Shown piece after piece: positions 35,425 to 47,279 of a DNA stretch of 64,000 nt (the first letter of the stretch is position 1; every line of letters starts with the position of its first letter). Source of the DNA: Trebonia sp963759545 (GTDB taxonomy: Bacteria; Actinomycetota; Actinomycetes; Streptosporangiales; Streptosporangiaceae); assembly GCA_963759545.1 (NCBI GenBank), contig CAVXAB010000018.1, positions 1-64,000 on the forward strand. Direction: 5' to 3'. Below the pieces are notes generated by a model. That model saw only the letters and a program-made list of their open reading frames with translations, ran no database searches and was not told where the DNA came from. A program made the translations under genes and the position numbers.

Positions 35425-36621
35425 ATGGCGAATCTGGTGCCCGTGACGCTGATCGTGGGCGAGGAGGAGTTTCTCGTCGATCGCGCGCTGCGGGAGGCGG
35501 TGGCGCAGGCTAAGGAGGCGCTCTCCGGGGTCAGCGGGAGCGGCGACGGTGGCGACCTGCATGACCTGGAGGCGGCCGCGCTCGGGCAGGGGGAGCTGGC
35601 CGCGCTCACGTCGCCTAGCCTGTTCGGCGGCGGCGCCGTCGTGGTGCTCAGGAACGCGCAGAACGCCGGCAAGGAGATCGCCGTCGAGCTGGCCAAGTAC
35701 GCCAAGAGCCCCGCGCCCGACGCCGCCGTCGTCCTCACGCACGCGGGCGGCGCCAAGGGCAAGGCCCTCGTCACCGACCTGGCCAAGGCCGGCGCGAAGA
35801 CCGTCGACTGCCCGAAGCTCACCAGGGCGAGCGAGCGCACCGACTTCGTGCGGAACGAGTTCAGGCGGGTCGGGCGTCAGGCCGACGCGGAAGCGGTCCG
35901 CGCCCTACTCGACGCGATCGGCGGTGACCTGCGCGAGCTTGCCAGCGCCGTCGACCAGCTGGCCTCCGACACCGATGGGCGGATCAACGCGGCCACCGTG
36001 GCCAGGTACTACCGTGGCCGCGCCGAGGCGACCGGCTTCAGCGTCGCCGACCACGCGGTCGAGGGCCGGCTGAACGAGGCGCTCGAGCAGCTCCGCTGGG
36101 CGCTCGCGACCGGCACCTCGCCCGTCCTGATCACCAGCGCGCTCGCGACCGGGGTGCGGCTACTCGGCCGGGTCGGCGCGGCCTCGCGGAACGCGAACCC
36201 CAACGCGCTCGCGGCCGAGGTCGGTGCCCCGCCATGGAAGATCGACCGGGTGCGCCAGCAACTGCGCGGCTGGCACCCGGACGGGGTGGCCAGCGCCCTG
36301 CAGGCCGTCGCCGAGGCGGACGCCCAGGTCAAGGGCGGGGGAGTCAGCCCCGAGTACGCCCTGGAACGCGCGATCCGCCAGATCGTCACCTACCGCGCCG
36401 CGCGGTTATCACCCGGGGGGACGACCCCCCGTACCCCCCGGATGTCCGCCTGGGGCGGGCCTGATCGCAAAAAGCGCGATCGTATCCGGCCCGCCCCAGG
36501 CGGACAAAGCTGCTGGCCCTGGCTTCTCCGAGCCAACGCGCGGGTACGCCCAAGGCGTCCGGCACGCCAACGCGCCGGTACGCCCAAGGCGTCCGGCGCG
36601 CGGGAAAACGGAGAAGGCTAG
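35425..36621 (+). CDS. holA: DNA polymerase III delta subunit
   Basis: The clamp-loader delta subunit, which opens the beta ring. Family features include VTLIVGEEEFLVDRALREAV at the N-terminus, LTHAGGAKGK, CPKLTRASERTDFV, LLDAIGGDLRELASAVDQLA and the C-terminal ATGVRLLGRVGAAS with PPWKIDRVRQQLRGW. ATG 35425 or 35413 may be the start. The normal end is near YALERAIRQIVTYRAA (about 36402). The frame then runs on for about 70 codons through the G-run/C-run module and hairpin to 36621, so this unconserved tail is repeat-derived. It overlaps the rpsT stop on the other strand. Confidence 0.9.
   Translation: MANLVPVTLIVGEEEFLVDRALREAVAQAKEALSGVSGSGDGGDLHDLEAAALGQGELAALTSPSLFGGGAVVVLRNAQNAGKEIAVELAKYAKSPAPDAAVVLTHAGGAKGKALVTDLAKAGAKTVDCPKLTRASERTDFVRNEFRRVGRQADAEAVRALLDAIGGDLRELASAVDQLASDTDGRINAATVARYYRGRAEATGFSVADHAVEGRLNEALEQLRWALATGTSPVLITSALATGVRLLGRVGAASRNANPNALAAEVGAPPWKIDRVRQQLRGWHPDGVASALQAVAEADAQVKGGGVSPEYALERAIRQIVTYRAARLSPGGTTPRTPRMSAWGGPDRKKRDRIRPAPGGQSCWPWLLRANARVRPRRPARQRAGTPKASGARENGEG
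36412..36505 (+). repeat. G-run/C-run module plus hairpin inside the 3' end of holA
   Basis: cccggggggacgaccccccg and a second C-run (36412-36441) are followed by 18-base perfect arms (gtccgcctggggcgggcc at 36444-36461, complement at 36488-36505). A smaller nested stem gatcgc/gcgatc sits in the loop. The loop shares cctgatcgcaaaaa with the 20461 copy. Here the element is in frame inside holA and lacks a stop codon. Confidence 0.8.
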
Positions 36622-36887
36622 GCGGAAGCGAGATCGGCGAGGCGCTTGGCGATCGCCGACTTGCGGTTCGCGGCCTGGTTCTTGTGGATGACGCCCTTGG
36701 CCACGGCCTTGTCCAGCTTGCGGGAGGCGGTCCGCATGGCGGTGGTCGCTTCATCGACGTTGCCGGCCTCGACGGCCTCGCGGAACTTCCGCACGTGGGT
36801 GCGAAGCTCGGACTTGACGGCCTTGTTGCGCTGGTGCGCCTTCTCATTAGTCTTGATGCGCTTGATCTGCGACTTGATGTTCGCCAC
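36618..36887 (-). CDS. rpsT: 30S ribosomal protein S20
   Basis: 89 residues, complete. MANIKSQIKRIKTNEKAHQR starts as expected for S20, with the basic N-terminus and two long helices, NKAVKSELRTHVRKF and AVAKGVIHKNQAANRKSAIA. It binds 16S rRNA early in small-subunit assembly. It converges on holA and overlaps its extended frame by four bases, and it is divergent from lepA, the usual actinobacterial order. Confidence 0.95.
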   Translation of the reverse strand: MANIKSQIKRIKTNEKAHQRNKAVKSELRTHVRKFREAVEAGNVDEATTAMRTASRKLDKAVAKGVIHKNQAANRKSAIAKRLADLASA

Positions 36888-37280
36888 GCGGATACGTCCT
36901 TCGTTGGGTATTAAGTCTGCTTGGCCGCCCAGGGAACGGTCTGCCCGCCCGGAGCGGCAGCGTGAGAAAATGGGCGCAGGGATGAAGGATAGCCGAAGCG
37001 CCGCCGCTTACTCAAACCAATGCGGTTTCTGTACCGACCGGCCTCAGCCACAGCCCCCGGCGCGCCAGGGCGCTTCTGGCGCGCCGAAGCGCTTCAGGCG
37101 CGCCGCAGGCGAGCGGGGACAGCACCCTGCGCACGATACCCTGATCACGGAGGACGACCGTGCACCAGGCAGGCACACTGCCGAGACGGCCGCGACGTCC
37201 CGCCGACCGCGCGCCGACCCGGCGCGCTGGCACCGCGCACCAACCCCGCGCAAGAGCACGTTCATGGAAGCATGGTGGCA
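36888..37280. other. Divergent intergenic region between rpsT and lepA
   Basis: About 390 bases that should contain both promoters. A hairpin with ten-base arms (ggcgcgccag at 37059-37068, complement at 37076-37085) and a nearby extra ggcgcgcc copy form a small repeat cluster. No gene is supported. An open frame in the lepA frame reaches back to 37020, but its sequence is unconserved. Confidence 0.5.
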
Positions 37281-39226
<1,946 letters not shown>

Positions 39227-39258
39227 GGAACCGGGGCGGCTGACCGCGTGGCCCGCCG

Positions 39259-39914
39259 CTACGGGCCGGCTGGCCCGCCGCCACCGCCGCTATTGGCGGC
39301 GACGAGGAGGATGACGAGCGCCCAGCCCGCGATCGCCAGGTAGCCGAGGACGAGTCCGGCGACAGCCATGCCGTCGCCGCGCTCGCCGGTCTGCCTGATC
39401 TGGCCGCGCGCGAGGTGCCCGAGGATCACCGCGGGAATGGCGGCGAGCCCGAGCGTGAAGATCTCCGCGATCCCGCAGATCATCGCGCCGAGGGCGAGCC
39501 CGTTGGTCGGCGGAAGCGGGGCCACCTGCGGATAGTAGGCGTGGTAGGGCATCACGGGACCGGCGGGCCCGGCGGCGGGCCCGGCGGGCAGGTCGGCGAC
39601 GATGGCGGCCAGGTCCGCGTAGGTCCGCGCCGCGAGCACTCGGCCGGACCTGGAGTCGAACTCCTCCTTGGTCAGCCTGCCCTCGCCGAACGCGGCCTTG
39701 AGCACGTCGATCGTCCGCTCCCTGTCCGCGGCGGCGGCGAGCATGTTCGGCTGGACATAGTGCGCATGCCCGTACGGGGACGGCACGTACGTCCGGGCGG
39801 CTGCCCGTAGGGCGCGGGCGTCGGCGGCCCGTAGGGTGTGCCACCGTACGACGGCGGCCCGTAGGACGGCGGCAATGGAAAACCGTTTGAACCAGGCCCC
39901 GGATCTGAAGTCAC
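39259..39914 (-). CDS. DUF1707 / DUF4190 membrane protein, frameshifted
   Basis: GTG 39914 follows GGGAGGT by six bases. The first frame gives a Pro/Tyr/Gly-rich disordered leader (SYGPPSYGGTPYGPPTPAPY). Near 39790 the frame changes, and the second frame gives YVPSPYGHAHYVQP and the DUF1707 domain (ADRERTIDVLKAAFGEGRLT, then KEEFDSR and ARTYADLAAIVADLP). Two membrane segments of DUF4190 type follow (ALGAMICGIAEIFTLGLAAI, MAVAGLVLGYLAIAGWALVI). The DUF1707 domain is common in actinobacterial membrane proteins; its role is unknown. Confidence 0.75.
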
Positions 39915-39961
39915 CAGTACCTCCCGCCGTGTCACTCCGCTTACAGCTTATCCTCGGCTCT

Positions 39962-41194
39962 ATGCCAGGAACGCTGCCAGAGGGTGAAACGGTTCCCGAC
40001 GACGGATCCCTGCCATGCGATGCGACCCAAGGATTCGGCGATACCCCGTTTGGCGTATACGTACACGTGCCATTTTGCCGCACCCGCTGCGGCTATTGCG
40101 ATTTCAATACCTACACCGCCGCCGAGCTGGGCGGCGGTGCCGGCCCAAACGATGGCAGCCAGGCCGCCTACCCCGACCTGATCGCCCGGGAGGTGGACCT
40201 CGCGGCCAAGGTCCTCCCGGCGACGGGCACCCCGGTGAGCACGGTGTTCTTCGGCGGCGGCACCCCCACGCTGCTCGCTCCCGCGCGGCTCGGCGGGATC
40301 ATCAGGAAAATCGACGACAGCTTCGGCCTGGCGAAAGACGTGGAGGTCACCGTCGAAGCCAACCCGGAGACTGTCGGGCCCGCCGAGCTGGAGCAATTGC
40401 GCGCGTGGGGAGTCACCCGGCTCTCGTTCGGGATGCAGAGCGCGGTACCGCACGTGCTGCGGGTCCTTGACCGCGAACATCAGCCGGGGAGGCCGCTCGA
40501 TTGCGTCCGCTGGGCCCGTGCGGCGGGCTTCGAGCACGTCAGCCTCGACCTGATCTACGGGACGCCGGGGGAGAGCGACGAGGACTGGCGGCGGTCGCTG
40601 AGCGCCGCGATCGGGGCGGGACCCGATCACGTGTCGGCGTACGCGCTGATCGTCGAGGACGGCACGCGACTGGCGGCGAAGGTCCGCAGGGGCGAGATCG
40701 CCGCACCAGACGACGACGCGATGGCCGACCGCTACCTGATCGCGGACGAGCTGCTCGGCGCGGCCGGCTTCACCTGGTACGAACTATCGAACTGGGCTAA
40801 AAGCGACAAATCGCGCAGCCGGCACAACCTGCTGTACTGGACCGGCGCCGACTGGTGGGGCTTCGGCCCTGGCGCGCACAGCCACGTGGGCGGCGTGCGC
40901 TGGTGGAACGTCAAGCACCCGACCGCCTACGCCGCGCGGCTGTCGGCGGGCCGCTCGCCGGCCGCGGCCCGCGAGCGGCTGACCGCCCCCATGCGGCGGA
41001 TGGAAGAGATCATGCTCCGCGCCCGGCTGGCCGATGGCCTGCCGCTGACCCTCCTCGACGGCGCGGCCTCGGATTATCCCGAACGAATGGTTGATGACGG
41101 TCTCCTCGACCCATCCGCTCACGCGGCCGGGCGGCTCGTCCTGACGTTGCAGGGCCGCCTCCTCGCGGACGCGGTCATCCGCGACCTCACCTAG
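39962..41194 (+). CDS. hemW: Heme chaperone HemW (radical SAM)
   Basis: About 410 residues. The radical SAM cluster motif is CRTRCGYCDF near residue 40, preceded by FGVYVHVPF. Further motifs are FFGGGTPTLL, VTVEANPETV, RLSFGMQS and SLDLIYGTPGE. The C-terminal HemW domain has YELSNWAK and RHNLLYW with WGFGPGAHSH. HemW is a radical-SAM-like protein that delivers heme and is often misnamed coproporphyrinogen oxidase. It is in the usual place between lepA and hrcA. ATG 39962 has a weak site. Confidence 0.9.
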   Translation: MPGTLPEGETVPDDGSLPCDATQGFGDTPFGVYVHVPFCRTRCGYCDFNTYTAAELGGGAGPNDGSQAAYPDLIAREVDLAAKVLPATGTPVSTVFFGGGTPTLLAPARLGGIIRKIDDSFGLAKDVEVTVEANPETVGPAELEQLRAWGVTRLSFGMQSAVPHVLRVLDREHQPGRPLDCVRWARAAGFEHVSLDLIYGTPGESDEDWRRSLSAAIGAGPDHVSAYALIVEDGTRLAAKVRRGEIAAPDDDAMADRYLIADELLGAAGFTWYELSNWAKSDKSRSRHNLLYWTGADWWGFGPGAHSHVGGVRWWNVKHPTAYAARLSAGRSPAAARERLTAPMRRMEEIMLRARLADGLPLTLLDGAASDYPERMVDDGLLDPSAHAAGRLVLTLQGRLLADAVIRDLT

Positions 41195-41221
41195 CAGGGC
41201 AGCCCGGCGGGGCCAGTACCG

Positions 41222-41267
41222 ATGGTGGACGTTTGGGCACATCAGGGTGTGCCCAAACGTCCACCAT
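41222..41267. terminator. Strong bidirectional hairpin after hemW
   Basis: Perfect 20-base arms (atggtggacgtttgggcaca at 41222-41241, its complement at 41248-41267) with a six-base loop. It lies 27 bases after the hemW stop and just beyond the convergent DUF3097 gene. No T-tract. It should end transcription of both genes. Confidence 0.8.
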
Positions 41268-41283
41268 GTTGCCGGAGTGCGGG

Positions 41284-42163
41284 TCACTCGCCGTCTGGGG
41301 CGGTCACGAAGTCGATGAGTTCCTCGACCCGGCCGAGCAGCTCAGGCTCCAGGTCGGCGAAGCTGGTGACCGCGCGCAGGATGCGGCGCCACGCGAAGGC
41401 GACGTCCTGCGGTGTCTCGTGCGGCCAGCCGATCCTGCGCGAGCACGCCCTCCTTCCACGACAGCCCCTTCGGGACCTCGGGCCACGCCGCCAGCCCGAG
41501 CTTGGCCGGCTTGACCGCCGCCCAGATGTCGATGAACGGGTGGCCGACGACGAGGACGTTGGGGTCGCCGGCGACGGCGGCGGCGATCCGGCTCTCCTTG
41601 GACCCGGCGACGAGGTGGTCGACGAGGACGCCGAGTCGCCGCCCTTCCTCCGGCTCGAAGTCGCGGACGATGGCCGCCAGGTCGTCGACGCCTTCCAGGT
41701 ACTCCACGACGACGCCGACATCTCGCAGGTCATCGCCCCAGATCTTCTCCACCAGCTCCGCGTCGTGCTTGCCCTCGACGTAGATCCGGCTGGCCTTGGC
41801 GACCTTGGCCCGCTGCTGCGGCGCGGCGACGGACCCGGAGGCGGTCCGCCGCCCGACATTTCCTGAATTTTCCGGTTTCGGGGCCGGCTTGACCAGCGTG
41901 ACCCGCTTGCCGTCAAGCAGGAACGTGCCTGGCAGCGGGAACACCCGCCGCTTGCCGAACCGGTCCTCAAGCGTCACCGTGCCCGGCTCGATCGCGACCA
42001 CCGCGCCGCAGAACCGCCCCTCGAAGTCCTCGACGACCAGGTCACGCTCGGCCTCGACCTGCGGCACCGGCCCCTGCCCTGGCTTAGGCTTGCGGTTCTC
42101 CGGTGCGAGAACATCACGCCCGTAATCTCGACTCCGCAAGCCTGCCTCCCTGGCCCGGATCAT
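41284..42163 (-). CDS. DUF3097 protein, frameshifted
   Basis: About 292 residues once repaired. The start is MIRAREAGLRSRDYGRDVLA, then LVVEDFEGRFCGAVVAIEPG, the central RIYVEGKHDAELVEKIWGDD (toprim-like acid and glycine pattern) and NVLVVGHPFIDIWAAVKP. At 41434-41435 the frame breaks: an extra base turns the family sequence QIGWPHETPQD into another frame. The remainder, WRRILRAVTSFADLEPELLG, continues in the second frame to 41284. The DUF3097 family is conserved in actinobacteria and may be a toprim-type nucleic acid protein. Its function is unknown. Confidence 0.8.
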
Positions 42164-42233
42164 GATCGCTGTCGGAAGGGTAACGCAGCCAGCTTCTCGC
42201 TTGCCGTCCGGAAGCTCTCAGGAGTTAATAGAA

Positions 42234-42260
42234 TTGGCACTCAGGGATGCTGAGTGCCAA
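42234..42260 (+). promoter_or_regulatory. CIRCE operator
   Basis: TTGGCACTC, nine bases, GAGTGCCAA: a perfect inverted repeat matching the CIRCE site bound by HrcA. It ends inside the hrcA ribosome binding site (AAGGAGGTGA begins at 42259), so repressor binding would block both transcription and ribosome access. Confidence 0.9.
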
Positions 42261-42273
42261 GGAGGTGAACACG

Positions 42274-43278
42274 GTGCTTGACGAGCGCAAGCTGGCGGTG
42301 CTCCGCGCGATAGTCGAGGACTACGTGTCCACCACCGAGCCGGTGGGGTCGAAGTCCCTGGTGGACCGGCACGGCCTGGACGTGTCGCCTGCCACGATCC
42401 GCAACGACATGGCCGTACTTGAGGAGCAGGGGTTCATCGCGCAGCCGCACACGAGCGCCGGGCGGATCCCGACCGACAAGGGCTACCGGCTGTTCGTCGA
42501 CCGGCTGTCGTCCGTGAAGCCGATGTCGGCGGCGGAGCGCCGGGCGATCGAGACATTCCTGGCGGGCGCCTACAGCCTCGACGAGGTGGTCGCCAGGACG
42601 GTGCGGCTGCTCGCCCAGCTCACCAGGCAGGTGGCGGTCGTGCAGTACCCATCGCTGTCAAGGTCGTCGGTGCGGCACATCGAGCTGGTCTCGCTCGCGC
42701 CGCAGCGGGTGCTGCTCGTCCTCATCACGGACACGGGCCGCGTGGAGCAGGCCGCGGTGGACCTCCCGGACACCGCGGAACCTGAGTCGATCGCGCATCT
42801 GCGCGCGGTGCTCAACGCGTGCCTGGATGGGCATAAGCTTGCCGACGCGGCCGCGACCGTTTCTGGCCTCGCCGACCGCATCCCCGTCAACGAGCGGCCG
42901 AACGCGGGGGCCGTGTTCTCCGTTCTCCTCGACAGCCTCGCCGAGCGGCACGAGGAACGCGTGGTTTTCGGCGGTGCCGCCAACCTCGCCGCCCCGGATT
43001 TCGGCAAGGGAATGCGTGACGTGCTCGAAGCGCTGGAGGAACAAGTGGTACTGATGCGGCTCCTCGGAGAGGCCGCAAGCCCGTCCGCCCTGACCGTCAT
43101 GATCGGCGCGGAGACGGGAATTCAGGGAACGTCAGTGGTGTCCGCGGCCTACGGCGCGGGCGGCCAGGCGGTGGCCAAGCTCGGCGTGCTCGGGCCAACC
43201 AGGATGGACTATCCAGGCACAATGGGCGCGGTCCGTGCGGTGGCACGGTACGTCGGGCAGATTCTCGGAGAGTCATAG
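42274..43278 (+). CDS. hrcA: Heat-inducible transcription repressor HrcA
   Basis: About 334 residues. The winged-helix N-terminus is VLRAIVEDYVSTTEPVGSKS, then VSPATIRNDMAVLEEQGFIA and HTSAGRIPTDKGYRLFVD. The GAF-like middle and dimerisation parts follow. It represses chaperone genes through CIRCE. GTG 42274 is chosen because AAGGAGGTGA ends five bases before it. The earlier ATG at 42247 lies inside the CIRCE spacer. The dnaJ gene overlaps its stop, so it controls its own operon. Confidence 0.93.
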   Translation: MLDERKLAVLRAIVEDYVSTTEPVGSKSLVDRHGLDVSPATIRNDMAVLEEQGFIAQPHTSAGRIPTDKGYRLFVDRLSSVKPMSAAERRAIETFLAGAYSLDEVVARTVRLLAQLTRQVAVVQYPSLSRSSVRHIELVSLAPQRVLLVLITDTGRVEQAAVDLPDTAEPESIAHLRAVLNACLDGHKLADAAATVSGLADRIPVNERPNAGAVFSVLLDSLAERHEERVVFGGAANLAAPDFGKGMRDVLEALEEQVVLMRLLGEAASPSALTVMIGAETGIQGTSVVSAAYGAGGQAVAKLGVLGPTRMDYPGTMGAVRAVARYVGQILGES

Positions 43279-44435
43279 TGGCTGAGGACTATTACGCGCT
43301 GCTCGGGATCCGCCGCGATGCCTCGCAGGCCGAGATCAAGAGCGCATACCGCCGGCTGGCGCGGGAACTGCACCCGGACGTCAACCCTGACCCGGATACG
43401 CAGGAGAAGTTCAAGGAGATCACTCAGGCCTACGAGGTGCTGGGTGACGCGGAAAAGCGCCAGATGTACGACCTGGGCGGCGACCCGTTCGCCGCCGCGG
43501 GCGCGGGCGCTGCCGGGTTCGGCGGCTTCGGCGGCACGGCCGGCTTCCCGTTCAGCGAGTTCGTGGACGCGGTCTTCGGCGCCGCTGGCGCCGGCGCGAG
43601 CCGGGGCCCGCGCAGCAGGGCGCGGCGCGGCAGGAACGCCACGATCAGGATCGAGCTTGACCTGTCGGAGTGCGCGTTCGGCGCGACCCGCGAGCTCACC
43701 GTGGACACCGCCGTGGTCTGCCCGACCTGCTCGGGCGAGGGCACCGCGCCTGGCACGCACCCGGAGACCTGCCAGGTCTGCGCCGGGCGGGGCGAGATCA
43801 GCCAGGTGCGCAAGTCGTTCCTCGGCCAGGTGGTCACCACCCAGGCCTGCCCGAACTGCGGCGGCTACGGCACCGTCCTGCCCCGTCCCTGCCCGGAGTG
43901 CGACGGCGACGGCCGGGTGCGCACCAGGCGGACGATGAAGGTCAGGATCCCGGCGGGCGTCGAGGACGGCACGCACATCCAGCTGGCGGGCGAGGGCGAG
44001 ACCGGCCCGGGCGGCGGCCCGCCCGGAGACCTGTTCCTCGAGGTCGTGCAGCGCCCGCACCCGATCTTCGAGCGGCAGGGCGACGACCTGCACTGCACGC
44101 TGACGATCCCGATGGTGGCGGCGGCGCTCGGCGCGACCGTGTCGGTGGAGTCCCTGGACGGCCCGAACGACGTGGACATCCGTCCCGGTAGCCAGTCCGG
44201 CCAGGTCATCCCGCTGTACGGCCTCGGCGTCAAGCACCTCAACGGCACCGGCCGCGGCGACCTGGTGATCCACGTCACGGTGGAGACCCCGACCCGCCTC
44301 GACTCCGAGCAGGAGAAGCTGCTGCGCGACCTCGCCAAGCTCCGCGGCGAGGAGCAGCCGCCTGGGAAGTTCCAGCCGGGGCAACAAGGTTTTTTTTCTA
44401 GACTCCGCGACGCTTTTAACGGTCGTTTACCCTGA
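43278..44435 (+). CDS. dnaJ: Chaperone DnaJ
   Basis: 385 residues. The J domain (YYALLGIRRDASQAEIKSAY with HPD in RELHPDVNP), a Gly/Phe-rich region, four CxxCxGxG repeats (CPTCSGEG, CQVCAGRG, CPNCGGYG, CPECDGDG) and the C-terminal substrate domain are complete. It cooperates with DnaK. The GTG shares its first base with the hrcA TAG stop. Near the end there is an eight-T run (44390-44397) inside the coding sequence, unusual in this GC-rich genome. Confidence 0.93.
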   Translation: MAEDYYALLGIRRDASQAEIKSAYRRLARELHPDVNPDPDTQEKFKEITQAYEVLGDAEKRQMYDLGGDPFAAAGAGAAGFGGFGGTAGFPFSEFVDAVFGAAGAGASRGPRSRARRGRNATIRIELDLSECAFGATRELTVDTAVVCPTCSGEGTAPGTHPETCQVCAGRGEISQVRKSFLGQVVTTQACPNCGGYGTVLPRPCPECDGDGRVRTRRTMKVRIPAGVEDGTHIQLAGEGETGPGGGPPGDLFLEVVQRPHPIFERQGDDLHCTLTIPMVAAALGATVSVESLDGPNDVDIRPGSQSGQVIPLYGLGVKHLNGTGRGDLVIHVTVETPTRLDSEQEKLLRDLAKLRGEEQPPGKFQPGQQGFFSRLRDAFNGRLP

Positions 44436-44523
44436 TTCAAACCAGGATCAAGAACTTAGCTCCAGAACGGGTTCGTGTTTCACCTGGTCGGCGACCCCAT
44501 GACTCGTCGCTGGGGGAGTCGCC

Positions 44524-45264
44524 CTACCAGCGGGCCGTTCGCGCGAGGAGGACTGCCGCCGCCGCCGCGCCGGCCGTCGAGGTGCGCAGCACCAGCGGGC
44601 CAAGGCGGGCCTCGATCGCGCCTGCGTCCCTGAGGGTGGCGCGCTCGGCTGGGCTGACTCCTCCTTCTGGACCCACGAAGAGGAGGATGTCGTCCGTCTC
44701 GGGCAACGGCATTTCGTGGAGCTTCGCTGAAGCGTCGGCTTCGAGGACTATCGCGCAAGCGGCGGTTGCGGCGAGCTTCGCGAGGGTGGCCGTGGAGGCC
44801 AGTTCGGTGACCTCGGGCAGCCAGGCGCGCCGGGATTGCTTCGCCGCTTCGCGGGCGGTCGCGCGCCACTTCGCCAGGGCCTTCGCGCCGCGCTCGGCCT
44901 GCCACTTCGTGATGGAGCGCTCGGCGGCCCATGGAATCACCGTGTCCACGCCCACCTCGGTCATCAGCTCGACCGCGAGTTCGCCCCTGTCGCCCTTGGC
45001 GAGGGCCTGCGCGACGACGAGGCGCGGCCGGGGCGGCGGAACCGTGTGCACGGCACGGATGTCGAGCGTAACGGAATCCTTGCCGACGCCGGTGACCACG
45101 CACTCTGCGAGCGTGCCCGCGCCGTCGCTCAGGTCCGCGCGCTCGCCTGCCCGCAGCCGCCGCACGGCCGCCGCGTGGTGTCCCTCAGGGCCGGCCAGCG
45201 TCATGACCCCTGGCGTCAGGCCGCCAGGCGGCACAAGGAACACCGGCGGGCCCGCGACGGGCAT
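44524..45264 (-). CDS. rsmE: 16S rRNA m3U1498 methyltransferase RsmE
   Basis: About 246 residues, SPOUT fold. PPVFLVPPGGLTPGVMTLAG begins the PUA-like N-domain. The knot region has VAQALAKGDRGELAVELMTE, EVGVDTVIPWAAERS, FVGPEGGVSPAERATL and LGPLVLRTSTAGAAAAA. It methylates U1498 of 16S rRNA. GGAG six bases before ATG 45264 favours that start; 45276 and 45315 are possible. It converges on the hrcA-dnaJ pair. Confidence 0.9.
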   Translation of the reverse strand: MPVAGPPVFLVPPGGLTPGVMTLAGPEGHHAAAVRRLRAGERADLSDGAGTLAECVVTGVGKDSVTLDIRAVHTVPPPRPRLVVAQALAKGDRGELAVELMTEVGVDTVIPWAAERSITKWQAERGAKALAKWRATAREAAKQSRRAWLPEVTELASTATLAKLAATAACAIVLEADASAKLHEMPLPETDDILLFVGPEGGVSPAERATLRDAGAIEARLGPLVLRTSTAGAAAAAVLLARTARW

Positions 45265-45286
45265 GAGCGACTCCATGCCGGCCAGG

Positions 45287-46360
<1,074 letters not shown>

Positions 46361-46391
46361 GCCCTCCTCTCACCTGCCCGCCGCCGCGTCA

Positions 46392-47279
46392 TTACGTCTC
46401 CTGCTCCAGGATCGTCTTCAGTGCCGCCATCGCCCGGGCCGTGTGACTCTTCACGGCCCCCCGGCTGATTCCCATCGCCTTGGCGATGTCGGCCTCGGAG
46501 AAGTCGCCGTAGTACCGGAGCACGACCGCTTCTCGCTGGCGCACCGGAAGTGTGCGCAGCGCCGAGGTTACCGCTGACCGCTCGATGAGTGTCAAGGCGG
46601 CGTGCTCGGCGCTTTGCTCGTCTGGCGCGGGCTTAGGCGCGTGCATCTCCACGACCTTGCGGTGCCGCAGCACCGAGCGTGCCCGGTTGACGATCGCCTG
46701 CCGCAGGTAGGAGAGCGCCTTCTCCGTGTCACGCAGTCGCCGCCAGGCCAGGTGCATCGCCTCGAACGAGTCCTGCACCACTTCCTCGGCCGTCTGCACG
46801 TCGTGCACGAGCATCACTGCCAGCCGGACTAGCTGGTTGTAGTGCGCCGTGTAGATCTCGGTGACGACGTCGGAGGCGTCCCACGCTCGGCTGGCCGCGG
46901 CGTGAACCGCCTCGGCCAGTAGCGGGCGCGCCGCGATAGCTTCCGTCACGTCCGTTGGACGCGCTACCTGATCTGCGGGTTCACCGTCGGTACGGAGAAT
47001 TCCGCTGCCATTCTCTGAGCTGCCGTTGCTAGAAACAGGCACCGGGTCGAGCCCGGCGCTGCCGGGCAGGATCGCGGTGCCGTTCATGTCGCCCGGCTTC
47101 TCCATAGCGTCCGCGCCACCGGCGGTTTCGCCGGTAAGCGCGTCAGCGACCGGATCGCCTGGCGGCGCGCTAAGGAAGCCAACTGCCGCGGACGCAGACG
47201 CGAAGTCTGCACCGGAACTGTCCATGACCACTTGCGCGGCCTGGCCGTCCACGACAGTGTGCGCAGGCTTACCGCCCAC
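46392..47279 (-). CDS. Sigma-70 family RNA polymerase sigma factor (ECF/SigE-like)
   Basis: Up to 295 residues. The C-terminal 165 are a two-domain ECF sigma factor: region 2 has YTAHYNQLVRLAVMLVHDVQ and TAEEVVQDSFEAMHLAWRRL, and region 4 has ALRTLPVRQREAVVLRYYGD followed by IAKAMGISRGAVKSH. The N-terminal 130 residues are unconserved and low-complexity, so the real start may lie further inside (for example before DVVTEIYTAHYN). It is followed by the membrane gene that may be its anti-sigma factor. Confidence 0.82.
   Translation of the reverse strand: MGGKPAHTVVDGQAAQVVMDSSGADFASASAAVGFLSAPPGDPVADALTGETAGGADAMEKPGDMNGTAILPGSAGLDPVPVSSNGSSENGSGILRTDGEPADQVARPTDVTEAIAARPLLAEAVHAAASRAWDASDVVTEIYTAHYNQLVRLAVMLVHDVQTAEEVVQDSFEAMHLAWRRLRDTEKALSYLRQAIVNRARSVLRHRKVVEMHAPKPAPDEQSAEHAALTLIERSAVTSALRTLPVRQREAVVLRYYGDFSEADIAKAMGISRGAVKSHTARAMAALKTILEQET

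Noticed and set aside
41222..41267. Insertion sequence end
   Set aside because: Single hairpin between convergent genes with no transposase or second end; fits a terminator.
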